Positions 34,697 to 45,530 of a stretch of 64,000 nt of DNA are shown here, piece by piece. The stretch covers positions 14,221 through 78,220 of the forward strand of contig JBBBWG010004891.1 of NCBI GenBank assembly GCA_037176905.1, given 5' to 3'. Source of the stretch: Azolla pinnata. Its lineage: Eukaryota > Streptophyta > Polypodiopsida > Salviniales > Salviniaceae. Position 1 is the first letter of the stretch, and each line of letters opens with the position of its first letter. A program made the position numbers and the translations under genes. Under the pieces are notes generated by a model. The model was not told the DNA's origin. It was given only the letters and a program-made list of their open reading frames with translations, and did not search any database.

Positions 34697-35480
34697 GTAA
34701 GCCTAGTACTTATCCCTTTCTTAATTTCATCAAGTGCAACATGATGTGGCCATTTAAATTCAAATCTAATCTCTTTCTTCATTTCATCATGTGCAACAAC
34801 GCTAATTAAAAACCGTAGACTTAAGAGAAGAGGAGTATGTGGAGAGCATACAAGGGAGAAAGAGGGAGTAAAGAGAGGGTTAAATACAATGGGTTTAGAG
34901 GGAAAGGTTTGTATGTTTAGGGTTAGGTTTCACAATTTGGTTAGGATTAGGGTATTTTAGGATTTTAGGGTAGGGTTGGTTAATGGGGGTTTAGGACTGG
35001 GGTTGGTTTAGTTAGTGTTAGGGTTTAGGATTGGGGTATGTTTAGTTAGCGTTAAGATTTATGTATATTGGGGATTAAACAGGGTTAAGGGTTTACAAAT
35101 GGGGTTGGATCTAGGGTCATGTACAATAGTAGCTTAAAACTAACAAATATATTTTTGCCAAAAGGCTCATAAGTGCCCAATATCTTCAATTCCCTTCCAA
35201 TGATTCTTCCTTTGTGGTCTTGTACAGGAACATTTACAAACAAATTGGGGTTTTAAGACAGTAAGATGATTCACGCTAACCAACGTGGCGATTGAAGTTT
35301 TGATACAAGAATCTCAACAATATCCATCCTCGAACTCAAATAACATAAAATATTTGTACCGAGGATATCGTTATTTTGCATGTTTTGGAATCATCGGATA
35401 GATGAAATAGATACATGGAATAATTTGGACATTCTCCTACCGAGTTAAGGATGAAAGAGATGTTGCAGATGCCCACTACA
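34697..35480. other. Intron or 3' flank with degenerate telomere-like motifs
   Basis: GGGTTTAGG/GGTTAGG motifs recur between about 34905 and 35110 on the + strand, heavily mutated. No exon with homology to the MTV1 C-terminus is recognised. Confidence 0.5.
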
Positions 35481-35489
35481 CACGTACGG

Positions 35490-36560
35490 ACGTAACACGC
35501 ATGCACAGATACATACGCGCACACGCATCATGCAGCTACACATACGCTGACATGCTTCACATACGCTTGAACAATCGCTCACATACGCCATATATACGTA
35601 CACATACACCCCACATACGCCCACATAAACTCATACATGCACCATGCACACGAACACGCTCACACTCATACATACACCATACACATGAACACGCCCACAC
35701 ACTCACACATACACCATACACACACGAACATACGCTCACACTCATACATACACCATACACACATGAACATATGGTCACACATTCATACATGCACTATACA
35801 CACATGAACATATGCTCACACACTCATACATGCACTATACGCACATGAACATACGCTCACACACTCACACATACACCATACACAAATGAACATACGCTCA
35901 CACACACTCATACATACACCATACACACATAAACATACGCTCACACACACTCATACATACACCATACACACATGAACATACGCTCACACACACTCATACA
36001 TGCACCACACACATGAACATACGCTCACATATCATACATACACCCTACACACATGAACATACCCTCACACACATACATACACCATACACATATGAACATA
36101 CGCTCGCACACACTCATACATACACCCTACACACATGAACATACGCTCGCACACACTCATACATACACCATACACACATGAATATACACATTCATACATA
36201 CACCCTACACACATGAACATACGCTCACACACACTCATACATACATCATACGCACATGAACATAAGCTCACACATTCATACATACACCCTACACACATGA
36301 ACATACGCTCACACACTCATACATACACCATACACACATGAACATACGCTCGCACACACTCATATATATACCATACACACATGAACATACGCTCACATAC
36401 ACACCAAAGACATACGGTCCCATACGCCACAAGCACATCGACATAAGCTCAAATACACCACAAGCACATAGATATAAGCTCACTTGCACCCTTAACACAG
36501 ACATACGCTCAAATAGAAACATAAACCACACACACAGACATACGATACAAGAACCTCGAA
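35490..36560. repeat. Large ACATACGCTCACAC minisatellite
   Basis: Roughly 1 kb of about 43-bp units: ACATACGCTCACACACACTC, then ATACATACACCATACACACA, then TGA. There are some twenty copies, with shorter 28-35-bp variants at the edges. Frames on both strands stay open for up to about 100 codons, but these are repeat translations. Confidence 0.93.
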
Positions 36561-37354
36561 TTAAAATAACATCAAATTTTGTACGAAGGATATCAAAATT
36601 TTGCATGTTTTGGAATAATTGTATAGACAATTCATAACAATATCACAACTTGGTTTCTTCCTCAGCAATGCATTGAGTGACCCAGACAACGCTTAACACT
36701 AACAAATGAACAATAGTTTTCCATTGTGTACCATGATGCTAAAAATATGCTGTACCAACACATTAGATAATGAATACTAGTTTCAAGTCTCCAGGCATGC
36801 ATAAAAAACCAAGAAATTCAAACCTTGAGACATGCAAGAAACAGAAATTGTTATATAGTTGTTTTAATGAAAGTAGAACCCTGGAACAGAAAGCTAAATA
36901 GAGATGAATAGTCGATTGAGTCACATGGATATGGATACTTACTACATGGAAAACTAGCTGCATGGGATTCGTGCAGAACTTTAATGGTCAGAAGAGACGA
37001 AGAAACTGTAAGGGAATTCAATTTGGAGCACATGTGCCGAGTCAGAAAGGCAAAGTATTTCCCAACAATACCACCTAGCACTTCGACAAATAGCTGCTAT
37101 ACCCTATCTATGCATGAAAGCTTATGTCCAATACAAAACCTTTGTATCTTTTCACACCTATTGATCAGTTTCAAGAAATTCAAGCATTTTGGCCGCTAAA
37201 CTTTCTGATTTATGGACATGGTTTGTTTGAAACTTATCACCTTTGCTGCAATGACCCTCTGAACTTAAAAATGAATTAAACTTCATTTGTTTGTATAATA
37301 TGCTTCTAAAATTATGCACTATACAGCATTTAACATTGATATATTTGCTTTATA
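36561..37354. other. Convergent intergenic region
   Basis: It lies between the end of the MTV1-like gene (+) and PEN2 (-). No certain exon is seen. A short + frame at about 36984-37080 (REFNLEHMCRVRKAK) is plausible-looking but unassigned and could be a late MTV1 exon. Confidence 0.35.
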
Positions 37355-40171
37355 TTAGAAGCTACTTGTAAGATCGAAGTTATCAGCCAATCTGTACAGT
37401 GCAAGATTCTCCCAAGAAGCACCAAACAAGCTTTTCCCTCCAATTGCAAATGTGAGTGCCCATATCAGGAGAACTGAAGTATAAACTACAAACCAAATTG
37501 CAGAGTGCACAACATCTGAAATAGGAAAACAATTGGAAAGATCGTAAGTATCTGTAAACTATAATCAATTAATCTAAAGAAATCAATTAAGCTTGACATA
37601 CACACTCAATGGATTAAGATAGGAAGCAGCTAGAATGTGTCAGGTCACACTTGAGATCCAAAAATGTTTTTATGACATTTTTTGACGGATGAACTATCAA
37701 TTGTAGTTCCACTGTGATGACTATATTCTGGCTCAACCCATCCTCTTATACAGAAACTATAACCAAATATACAGTTTGATCTGGGCTTCAAACATATGCA
37801 CATATTTTCATATTAAAACAAAGATAACAACCATGATTTAAGTGACATACATTATGTTTTAAGAATACACCTGGTATCAGAAAATGTACGAAAATTAAGG
37901 ACAGGGTGACAAGTAAAACTTGTCACCCGTATTGAATTGAAAGTTGAGGAAGGAAAGAGGAAAAGTATGTTGTGACTAGCAAAATGCTAGTTTAATATTC
38001 AAAAGAGTTTTAATATGCAACCACAGTTCTGATACTGATTCTTGGTAAAAGCTATTAATTCTGCAGGATATTAACAGTTAGTGCTTCAGCAAGCAGGATG
38101 TAAATATTTTGCCTGTTTATAATTGTCTAATCCATTAAGAATATTCAGTAAACCCTCAAAATTTGCTTAGCTTCAGCAAAGAAAGCATAAAACCTTCTTA
38201 TTTTCATCTAGGTCCCATATAATGGAAACTGCATCAAATCATTTTATGACAAAGACTATGTCACTTGCACTACAGGTAGCTACAAGATCAACACTTTCTC
38301 TAGAAAGGAACAAGAGGAATGCAATATTTTTTTGTGAGAGCCTGAAATATGCAGCGTACAAATTTCATTTGTAAAATCGTCCATTTGAACATTTCATTTT
38401 CATAAAAAAAGGAATTTCAGGTTCAATATTATATCTTTTTTGGTACTATCTTATGCATTCCGATTCCATGAGGAGCATTGCAATATAGATGTCTTCATGC
38501 TAGTGTATAAAAACACATCCTGTGGTTACGTGAGCACCAGTTACAGTTAATCATCAACCGGTATTGTACTGATGGCGAGAATATTCCATTTACACACTCT
38601 GAAGGATCTAGCAAACTTATCAAACTGAAGCACATATCAAACTTCCGCAAACTAAATGATATATAACAGTTACATAAAATGAAAAATCGATCTGTCGTCT
38701 GTTGCATAAAATGAAGGATCTATCAACTGTATCCAACTGAAACGCAAAATGAAGGATCTAACAACTGTAGCAAACTGAAACGCAAAATGAAGGATCTATC
38801 AACCTCATACAAATTGAAAGGCCAATCGACCTTTGCGTAAACAAGATGATCTAGCACCATAAAATAAAATGAAGAATTTCGAAAAACCTAAGTATTTCAG
38901 AATCCTAATCCAATCTAGAATAAGAAACCAGAAGCATCTTCTCGAAAAACTATAGCATCAGAAGCAAAGACTGCGGCATTTATGAAATCCGAGTTGAAAG
39001 GCCAATGCATACTGTATATAATATGAAATCACGAGGGAAAAAAACGGAGGAATCGGAAAATCGTGTTTGACAGACAGCAGGAAACCTGAAAAAATTTTAA
39101 TTAGAGATGGAGAAGGCGTAGCAAACTGAAACGCAAAATGAAGGATCTATCAACCTCACACAAATTGAACGGCCAATCAACCTTTGCATAAGCTAGACGA
39201 TCAAGCACCATAACATAAAATGAAGAATTTCAAAAAACCTAAATATTTCAGAATCCTAATCCAATCTAAAACAAGAAACCAGAAGCATCTTCTCGAAAAA
39301 CTATAGCATCAGCGGCAAAGACTGCAGCATTTATCAAATGCGTGATGGAAGGCCAGTGCATACTGTATATAATATGAAGTCACAAGGAGAAAAAAAACGG
39401 ATGAATCGGAAAATCGTCTTTGACGGACAGCAGGAAACCTGAAAAAACTTTAATTACAGATGGAGAAGGCGTAGCAAACTGAAACGCATAATGAAGGATC
39501 TATCAACCTCAAACAAATTGGAAGGCCAATCAACCTTTACATAAACTAGACGATCTAGCACCATAAAATGAAATGAAGAATTTCGAAAAACCTAAGTATT
39601 TCCGAATCAGAATCCAATCTAGAACAAGAAACCAGAAGCATCTTCTCGAAAAACTATAGCATCAGCGGCAAAGACTGCAGCATTTATCAAATGCGTGATN
39701 NNNNNNNNNNNNNNNNNNNNNNNNNNNNNNNNNNNNNNNNNNNNNNNNNNNNNNNNNNNNNNNNNNNNNNNNNNNNNNNNNNNNNNNNNNNNNNNNNNNG
39801 GAAGGCAAATGCATACTGTATATAATATGAATTCACGAGGAGAGAAAAAACGGATGAACCGGAAAATCGTCTTTGACAGACAGCAGGAAACCTGAAAAAA
39901 CTTTAATTAGAGATGGAGAAGGAGCGGGAGCGGGAGAGGAAGGTGAGAATCCGAGCTTACAGGATCGAAGCAAAGGATCGGGATGATAACTTCGGCGGAG
40001 GATGGGCCAGAAGTAGAAACAGTTAACAAACCAAAGCCAAGGCAGAAAGGCGAAGCCAGCGTAGAAGAAATTACGAGCTTGCTTGCGCGCAGGCTCCGTG
40101 TCCTGCGAGCCGAACGACAAGGGACCGTCGACAGTCAGCCATCGCCTGTCTTCTCTGTCGGCCTCCTCCAT
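37355..40171 (-). CDS. PEN2: Gamma-secretase subunit PEN-2
   Basis: Two exons, 40171-39961 and 37515-37355, join in phase 1 to 123 residues. Exon 1 has LTVDGPLSFGSQ, then RNFFYAGFAFLPWLWFVNCF, then YFWPILRR, the strongly conserved first hydrophobic hairpin of PEN-2. Exon 2 has YVVHSAIWFVVYTSVLLIWA, then LTFAIGGKSLFG, the following transmembrane segment, and ends in LADNFDLTSSF. PEN-2 is a small membrane subunit of gamma-secretase, with presenilin, nicastrin and APH-1. Plants have all four, located in endomembranes, but their substrates are poorly known. The start ATG sits in CCGACAGAG-side context with no upstream in-frame Met. The 2,445-bp intron carries a triplicated 352-bp repeat and an assembly gap. 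Confidence 0.95.
38767..39919. repeat. Three-copy 350-bp tandem repeat in the PEN2 intron
   Basis: Units 38767-39117 (351 bp), 39118-39470 (353 bp) and 39471-39919 (449 bp as written, 349 without the 100 N). Each starts GTAGCAAACTGAAACGCA and ends GATGGAGAAGG. Copies two and three share more variants (GCGTGATGGAAGG) than either shares with copy one. The last unit stops about 40 bp from the exon 1 donor. Two shorter partial copies of the head motif (AAATGAAGGATCTATCAAC) precede the array at about 38709 and 38748. Confidence 0.93.
39700..39799. other. Assembly gap (100 N)
   Basis: A 100-N placeholder inside repeat copy three. Bases on either side (GCGTGAT before, GGAAGG after) are directly adjacent in copy two, so little or no sequence is missing. 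Confidence 0.98.
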
Positions 40172-40269
40172 GGCTCGGATCCCGCAGGAGAAGACGCGAA
40201 AGAAAGGAAAGAAGAAATGCGGAAGACGTCAAGGTCTTTTGATTTCACGCTTTGGCCTTTTACCTAAGA

Positions 40270-40400
40270 AGAAAGTCAAGGTCACGGACAAGGTCAAGGT
40301 CAAGGTCAAGGTCAAGGTCAATGTCTTTTGGTTTCACACTTGTCCTTTGAGCTTTGAGCTTTAGAGAAGGTCAAGGTTAATGCCAAGGTCAATGCCAAGA
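40270..40400. repeat. (AAGGTC)n array upstream of PEN2
   Basis: About eight copies of AAGGTC or a one-base variant at 40275-40325, followed by scattered GTCAAGG copies to about 40400. It lies 100-230 bp upstream of the PEN2 start codon on the opposite strand reading (GACCTT). Confidence 0.85.
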
Positions 40401-41761
40401 CTGCGATGATGAATAGATCCTTTTTGGCAAGGATATATTTGCACACAAGATAAAGGAATGAAAGAGTTAGTAAATAATAAGATAAACCAAGATTGGGTTT
40501 TCACACTTGGCCTTTTCGCTTCGGAGAAAAGAGTAAATTATCAAAGGTCGAGGCCAAGACTTTTGCTAAGACCAACTTTCTATAGCAAAAGTGGGGGATT
40601 TTTTTTTCTATGATCAAACTCTGAAACATTGCAAAAGGCTTCTTTCTACATGAAAATCGAGTCTCGGCATGAAGTTCCAAACCTCATATGCAAGAGCCCC
40701 CGCAAGCATGTATAAATAGGGGGCTTCATCCTGATCCCAGCCAAAGGTGAACAACGCCAATTGCATTCTATTCTTGGTGTATCTGTGATTCTCTCATTGT
40801 CTCTCAGTTTCATGTCTCTCTCTACTCTACTATGCATCTATTGGTTTGCGAACAGTAGTTGTGCCTTCTTTCTGTTCATTCTTGCGCATCGAATTGAGAA
40901 CGAGTTCTAGATGAAGGACACATTGGCTCCAGAAGACAGGATAGAAGAAAACAATGGACATGATCAAATCGAGAAGAAGAAGAAGAAGAAGAAGAAGAAG
41001 GAAGAAGAAGAAGAAGAAAGAAGAAAGAAGAAAGAAGAAGAAGAAGAAGAAGAAGAAGAAAACAACGGACATGATCAAATCAAGAAGAAGAAGAAGAGGA
41101 AGAAGGAGAGGAAAGAGCAAGCTCTCCATATCCATATCCCATTGATGGCCGATCTGCTTCTGACAGCTTATCCTCAGATCCGGACGATCCGAGCGGCGCC
41201 TCAGCCACACAGCTTCTGCTTCTGCTGCTGCAGGTTCCGCTTCTCTTCCGCCATGTGAGTGATCGAATGATGTGTAGGATCTCCTCCATCTCTGCCTGTC
41301 AGGCGATGGAAGCTTCAAAGAAAGCAAAGGAAAGCAAAGGAACGTCATTGAATCGCAGCGCAGCAAAGTTGCTTTCCTTTGCTTCAATGGCAGCTGAGCA
41401 ATCCTTGCGTTTCTTCTTCTTCTTCTTCGTCGTCGTCGTCTTCTTCTTCTTCTTCTTCTTTCTACTACTTCGCATACTTGGTTTCTTGCGTTTCTTCTTT
41501 CTTCTCCGCATACTTGATTTCTTGCGCATCAATCGCAGCAAGAAATCCTTTGACTGCTTCTTCTTCTCCTACCATTTGTTCATGTTCCCTTCAATCTTGT
41601 ACTACAGCAGATGAAATGGCCTTCTGCTAAAACCCTAAACCTCATTTGCGGGTGTGTCCTCCGACTATTTTGCCAGATCCAGATCGAGCATCATTGTCCG
41701 TCTACCCGAACAAAGGAGGAGCAAAGGGGGAGGAAGAAGGAGCTGCGATTTGAGCGTCCGA
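40401..41761. other. Intergenic, microsatellite-rich
   Basis: (GAA)n at 40974-41105 and (CTT)n at about 41412-41460 produce long spurious Lys/Glu and Phe/Ser frames. A TATA-like CTTTCTATAG and AT-rich stretches occur near 40575. No gene is recognised. An AAACCCTAAACC telo-box at 41629-41640 lies 120 bp before the next gene. Confidence 0.5.
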
Positions 41762-44472
41762 ATGGCGTCATCGAAGAACAAGGGGCAAGTACCAGATACC
41801 GAGCCCGTGCCAGGGTCGCTGCCTGTGTCGGAGCAGCTAACGCCTCACGACATGTGGACATGGAACTCGCTCACGCACTGGAAGCACTGGCACGGGCTAT
41901 GGACCATGTACAATCCGCTCGAATCCCCGCAGGTTGTGAAGTCGTACAGATCGGTGAGGTCCCTGTGGCCCGTGGACGAGGAAAGGGTTCATCTCTACCA
42001 TCGCAACCAGTGGTATGCATTCACCGGCTACGAAGGCGAGAACGTGAACTGGGAGTACGGCCCCTGGGCCATGTACGAGCTCAAGCACAGCACGGCAAAT
42101 GGCATCTGGCATCCCAACTCGCTCGACCATCGCATCCTCCAGTTCCAGCACGGCGATCTTTGCTGGGTCCAGCTCGCCCTCAAGCCCGGGGACCCCAAGT
42201 GCGTGGTTTTCAACGAGCTCCACTTCATGGCATGTAAGAGTTAAGCTCTCATTGCATCTGTGTGGTATATGTACGATAAAGCTTTGGAGCTCTAAGAGAT
42301 AGGCTTTCATTGCATGTGTTGCATGTGTGTGGTGTGTATGATAAAGCTTTGGAGCTCTGAGAGATAGGCTTCCATTGCATGTGTTGCATGTGTGTGGTAT
42401 GTATGATAAAGCTTTGGAGCTCTGAGAGATAGGCTTTCATTGCATGTGTTGCATGTGTGTGGTATGATAAAGACAAAAGCTTTGGAGCTCATGGCATGTA
42501 AAAGATAAGCTTTCACTGCATCTGTTGCATGTGTGTGGTATGATAAGATAAAAGCTTTGGAGATCATGGCATGTAAGAGATAGGCTTTCACTGCATCTGT
42601 TGCATGTGTGTATAATGATAAAGATAAAAGCTTTGGAGCTCATGGCATCTAAGAGATAAGCTTTCACTGCATCTGTTGCATGTGTGTGGTATGATAAAGA
42701 TAAAAGCTTTGGAGCTCATGGCATGGTAAGAGACAAGCTTTCACTGCATCTGTTGCATGTATGCGGTATGATAAAGATGGAGCTTTGGAGCTCATGGCAT
42801 GTAAAAGAGTTAAGCTTTCATTGCATGTGTATGGTATGATGAATGGGAATCTTAGTCTCGAAAGAGATAACTGACATCCTTATATGGTGTCAAACCCTTG
42901 ATCCTTGGCTTGTTTATTCAAAAAGAGATAACTAACCTCCTTATATAGTGTCAAAGCCTAGGTCCTTGGGCTTGTTCACACTTTATAGTAACACAATGTT
43001 ATCGTGTCACCGTAAAATTTGAATGTCTTTAGATTCTAGATCCTTAGTTGATTTCACATTTGGCCATTCCATATCAAGTATGCAGAGTGATTAAGTGACT
43101 CGACACAATTCGTTTGTCTCTTGACATAAGAATCAAATGTCTTTGATTCTAGGTCATCAAGTATCGAGGAAAAGTATTAGAATACCCTTAGAATCTCATA
43201 TATTTGTTAGACTGCCCCTCTCAGTTCCAAATTAACTTGATTACCCCTAACCAAATAAAAATATATTTTACAAACTGATTATACATTCAAATGTACATGC
43301 TTTTCTTAGGGGGAATAAAATAAAACTTTATTTTACAAACTAATTATACATTCAAATATACATGTTTTTTTAATCCTGTCATTAGTTATAGTGAAAGGTG
43401 GCCAAGAGGGTAAGCCTATCATATACAATTGTATAGAAGGGTAATCTTTCCGCAAAAATTTCCACCTAACTCATTAAGGTAAAGGTGGAAAGAGGAAATG
43501 TGGGGCTATGTAGTTCTAATGCGGTGTCATTTTCCTCAGACTGTAAAAGGGGCCCTTTGCCCACACCCTATAAAACTCCTGACATGTATACCACATATAC
43601 ATGTTCTTTTACCAGAATATCAAGTAAATCTAACTGATTCCTTAAACGTGCTAGTGATGATCAAAGTTCGTGTTATACTTTGAAACCGCAATGCCTCACC
43701 ACAAGGTTAGATAAATTATAATAAAATGACATCGTTGCCCATAACAATGAGCTCTGTTTCATGCCAGATGTAAATGCATCTGAAGCAACCATCTCATCTG
43801 GATGTACATATGCATGGAAAGGCCAGAGTGAATCTGAGTCAACTATTTCATTTGGATCTAATTATACGAGCTTCCTATGGGGGCGCAACATCATACAATC
43901 ACTCTAGTGAATCAACCTTAAACACTAGGTTTAGGGTTTAAGTTTCTGAGATGATGAAGCCATCTCCATGGTTCATGGTTATGTATTCAATAGCCCCGAC
44001 TGCGCGGATGCCTGTGATCATGGGGTATGATTCGAAGGACCAGCTATCAATTGCATTGATGGTGGAAGAGACATTGAATTCCGACAAGATACCTGACAGT
44101 TCTTGGAATGGGAGGCTATGGAAGCACAGTTTCGACAGCATCGTCCCGACGAGAGATGAGCCAGCTGGCGTTTTCATCGGGAAAGAGACGAGCCTCACCA
44201 CCTCCCTTGTCAGTACTACTCTGGAGGCGCAGTGGAAGGGCTTTAGAGGGAGTTTGAGTGATGATAACTCCGACTATACATTGGTCCATTTGCCACATTC
44301 TGTCACTGTATATGCCCCCAAGAAGGCCCTAGTCGGGAAACCTCACTCTTACTATGTGTCTTGGGTTGTGAATGAAGCTCAAGTCAGAGTTCTCTCGGCA
44401 TGTTACTCAGCCGATGGAAAGCTCGAATTTGTCAAGTCTGGTATCTACGACAAAGTATCAGACCAGAGTTGA
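41762..44472 (+). CDS. DUF3598-like protein (putative lipocalin-like fold)
   Basis: Two exons, 41762-42233 and 43943-44472, join in phase 1 to about 333 residues. The N-terminal half has HWKHWHGLWTMYNP, then VVKSYRSVRSLWPVDEERVH, then WEYGPWAMYEL and QFQHGDLCWVQLALKPG. The C-terminal half has LPHSVTVYAPKKALVGKPHS, then YYVSWVVNEAQVRVLSACYS, then ADGKLEF. This last part resembles the end of DUF3598 proteins of cyanobacteria and plants, which are thought to adopt a lipocalin-like barrel. No function is established. The donor is CAT/GTAAGAG; the acceptor AAG at 43942 keeps the frame. The start is the first ATG (AATGGCGTC). There is no clear transit peptide; the first 30 residues are polar and Pro-rich. 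The family assignment is from memory of the pattern, so moderate. Confidence 0.65.
42228..42850 (+). repeat. Intron minisatellite derived from the exon 1 boundary
   Basis: About eight to nine units of 62-78 bp, most containing GGAGCTC, ATGGCATGTAAGAGATAAGC, TTTCACTGCATCTGTTGCAT and GATAAAGATAAAAGCTTT. The first unit begins at the end of exon 1 itself (CTTCATGGCATGTAAGAG), so later units repeat the exon edge and its 5' splice site. Confidence 0.88.
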
Positions 44473-44497
44473 ATAACTTAACGATGTCTGAGTTTCC

Positions 44498-44646
44498 CAC
44501 TCTTACTATGTGTCTTGGGTTGTGAATGAAGCTCAAGTCAGTTCTCTCGGCATGTTGCTCAGCCGATGGAAAGCTCGAAGATGTCACGTCTGGTATCTAT
44601 GACAAAGTATCAGATCAGAGTTGAATAACATAATGATGTCTAATTC
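44498..44646 (+). pseudogene. Duplicated 3' end of the DUF3598-like gene
   Basis: Bases 44344-44497 (last ~43 codons, stop and flank) are repeated at 44498-44646 with about 94% match by eye. The copy has lost two bases (GTCAGAGTTCTC becomes GTCAGTTCTC), so its frame is broken. It has no start and lies after the real stop, so it is a 3'-UTR tandem duplication. Confidence 0.85.
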
Positions 44647-45530
44647 GATATTGATCTGATTGTGAGTGTAGTTAAAGCATTGTATATATCAATCTGCTTG
44701 TATTCTAGTTATAGCATTATAAACATTTGTATGGATCTGCTTGTGATTGTATAGCATTGTATACATTTATTTATATCAATCCGCTTGTGATTGTGGTTCT
44801 AGTATTATGCATATATTTTTTATATGCTTGCTATTTTAGTTATAGCATTATACATTTGTCAGTATATATATGCATGAAAGCCAAGACAATCATCAGATGG
44901 AACTGTGTAAATTACGCCGCCATTGTATGATTATGTCAGGAGAAGGCGATTTCACATTAGCATATTTGTTTCAGAAATTGCTCAATTTTATACCCTGAAA
45001 TTATTGAATCGATAAGAGAAAAAAGTCATCTGATCTCAGGAAATGTCATTTTTATGTCTTTAGCTTCTGTGGAAATTCGAATTCAGAAAATAGAAGTGAG
45101 AGCACCTTTCACTGCAGGCATCCCTCCACTGCTTCAGCTTGCGTTATGAAATCAACCAAACATGTGAAAGAACCTGCATATTGAATCGCTCAATTGCCAT
45201 ATAATTCTTAATTCAAATGAATTCCAGTTTTTTGTCTCCTAACGACTGCAAGTTAAATTTACCCATTCCTCTTCCCCTTCACATCAAAACGGTATTTCTT
45301 TCATCAGCTGCGCTGTTATAAAATACAATCCAAACAATTCAATGAACAATTATGTTAGCTTCGAGGATGGAGTCCATGCCCGTGGTCAGAAGCTGAAGGC
45401 ATAATTACATGACAAAAGATGTCCACCTCACAGTTTCTTTTGTGGGCAGACCAACAAAACGAGTCAAGTTATGATACATTGTTATCGCCCCTACTTTGGC
45501 CAGATATAGGGCACATGTTAACCAGATTTC
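44647..45530. other. No gene recognised
   Basis: AT-rich convergent spacer. Four loosely repeated TTGTGATTGT/TAGCATTATA motifs lie at 44660-44860. It probably holds the 3' ends of both flanking genes. Confidence 0.5.

Noticed and set aside
35490-36560. CRISPR-like regular repeat
   Set aside because: Units are contiguous without unique spacers, and the genome is eukaryotic; it is a minisatellite.
35557-36630. Cys/Met/Val-rich minus-strand ORFs resembling secreted Cys peptides
   Set aside because: The CVYGVCMSVCERM-type pattern is simply the ACATAC minisatellite read backwards.
40911-41258. Lys/Glu-rich ORF
   Set aside because: Translation of a (GAA)n microsatellite.
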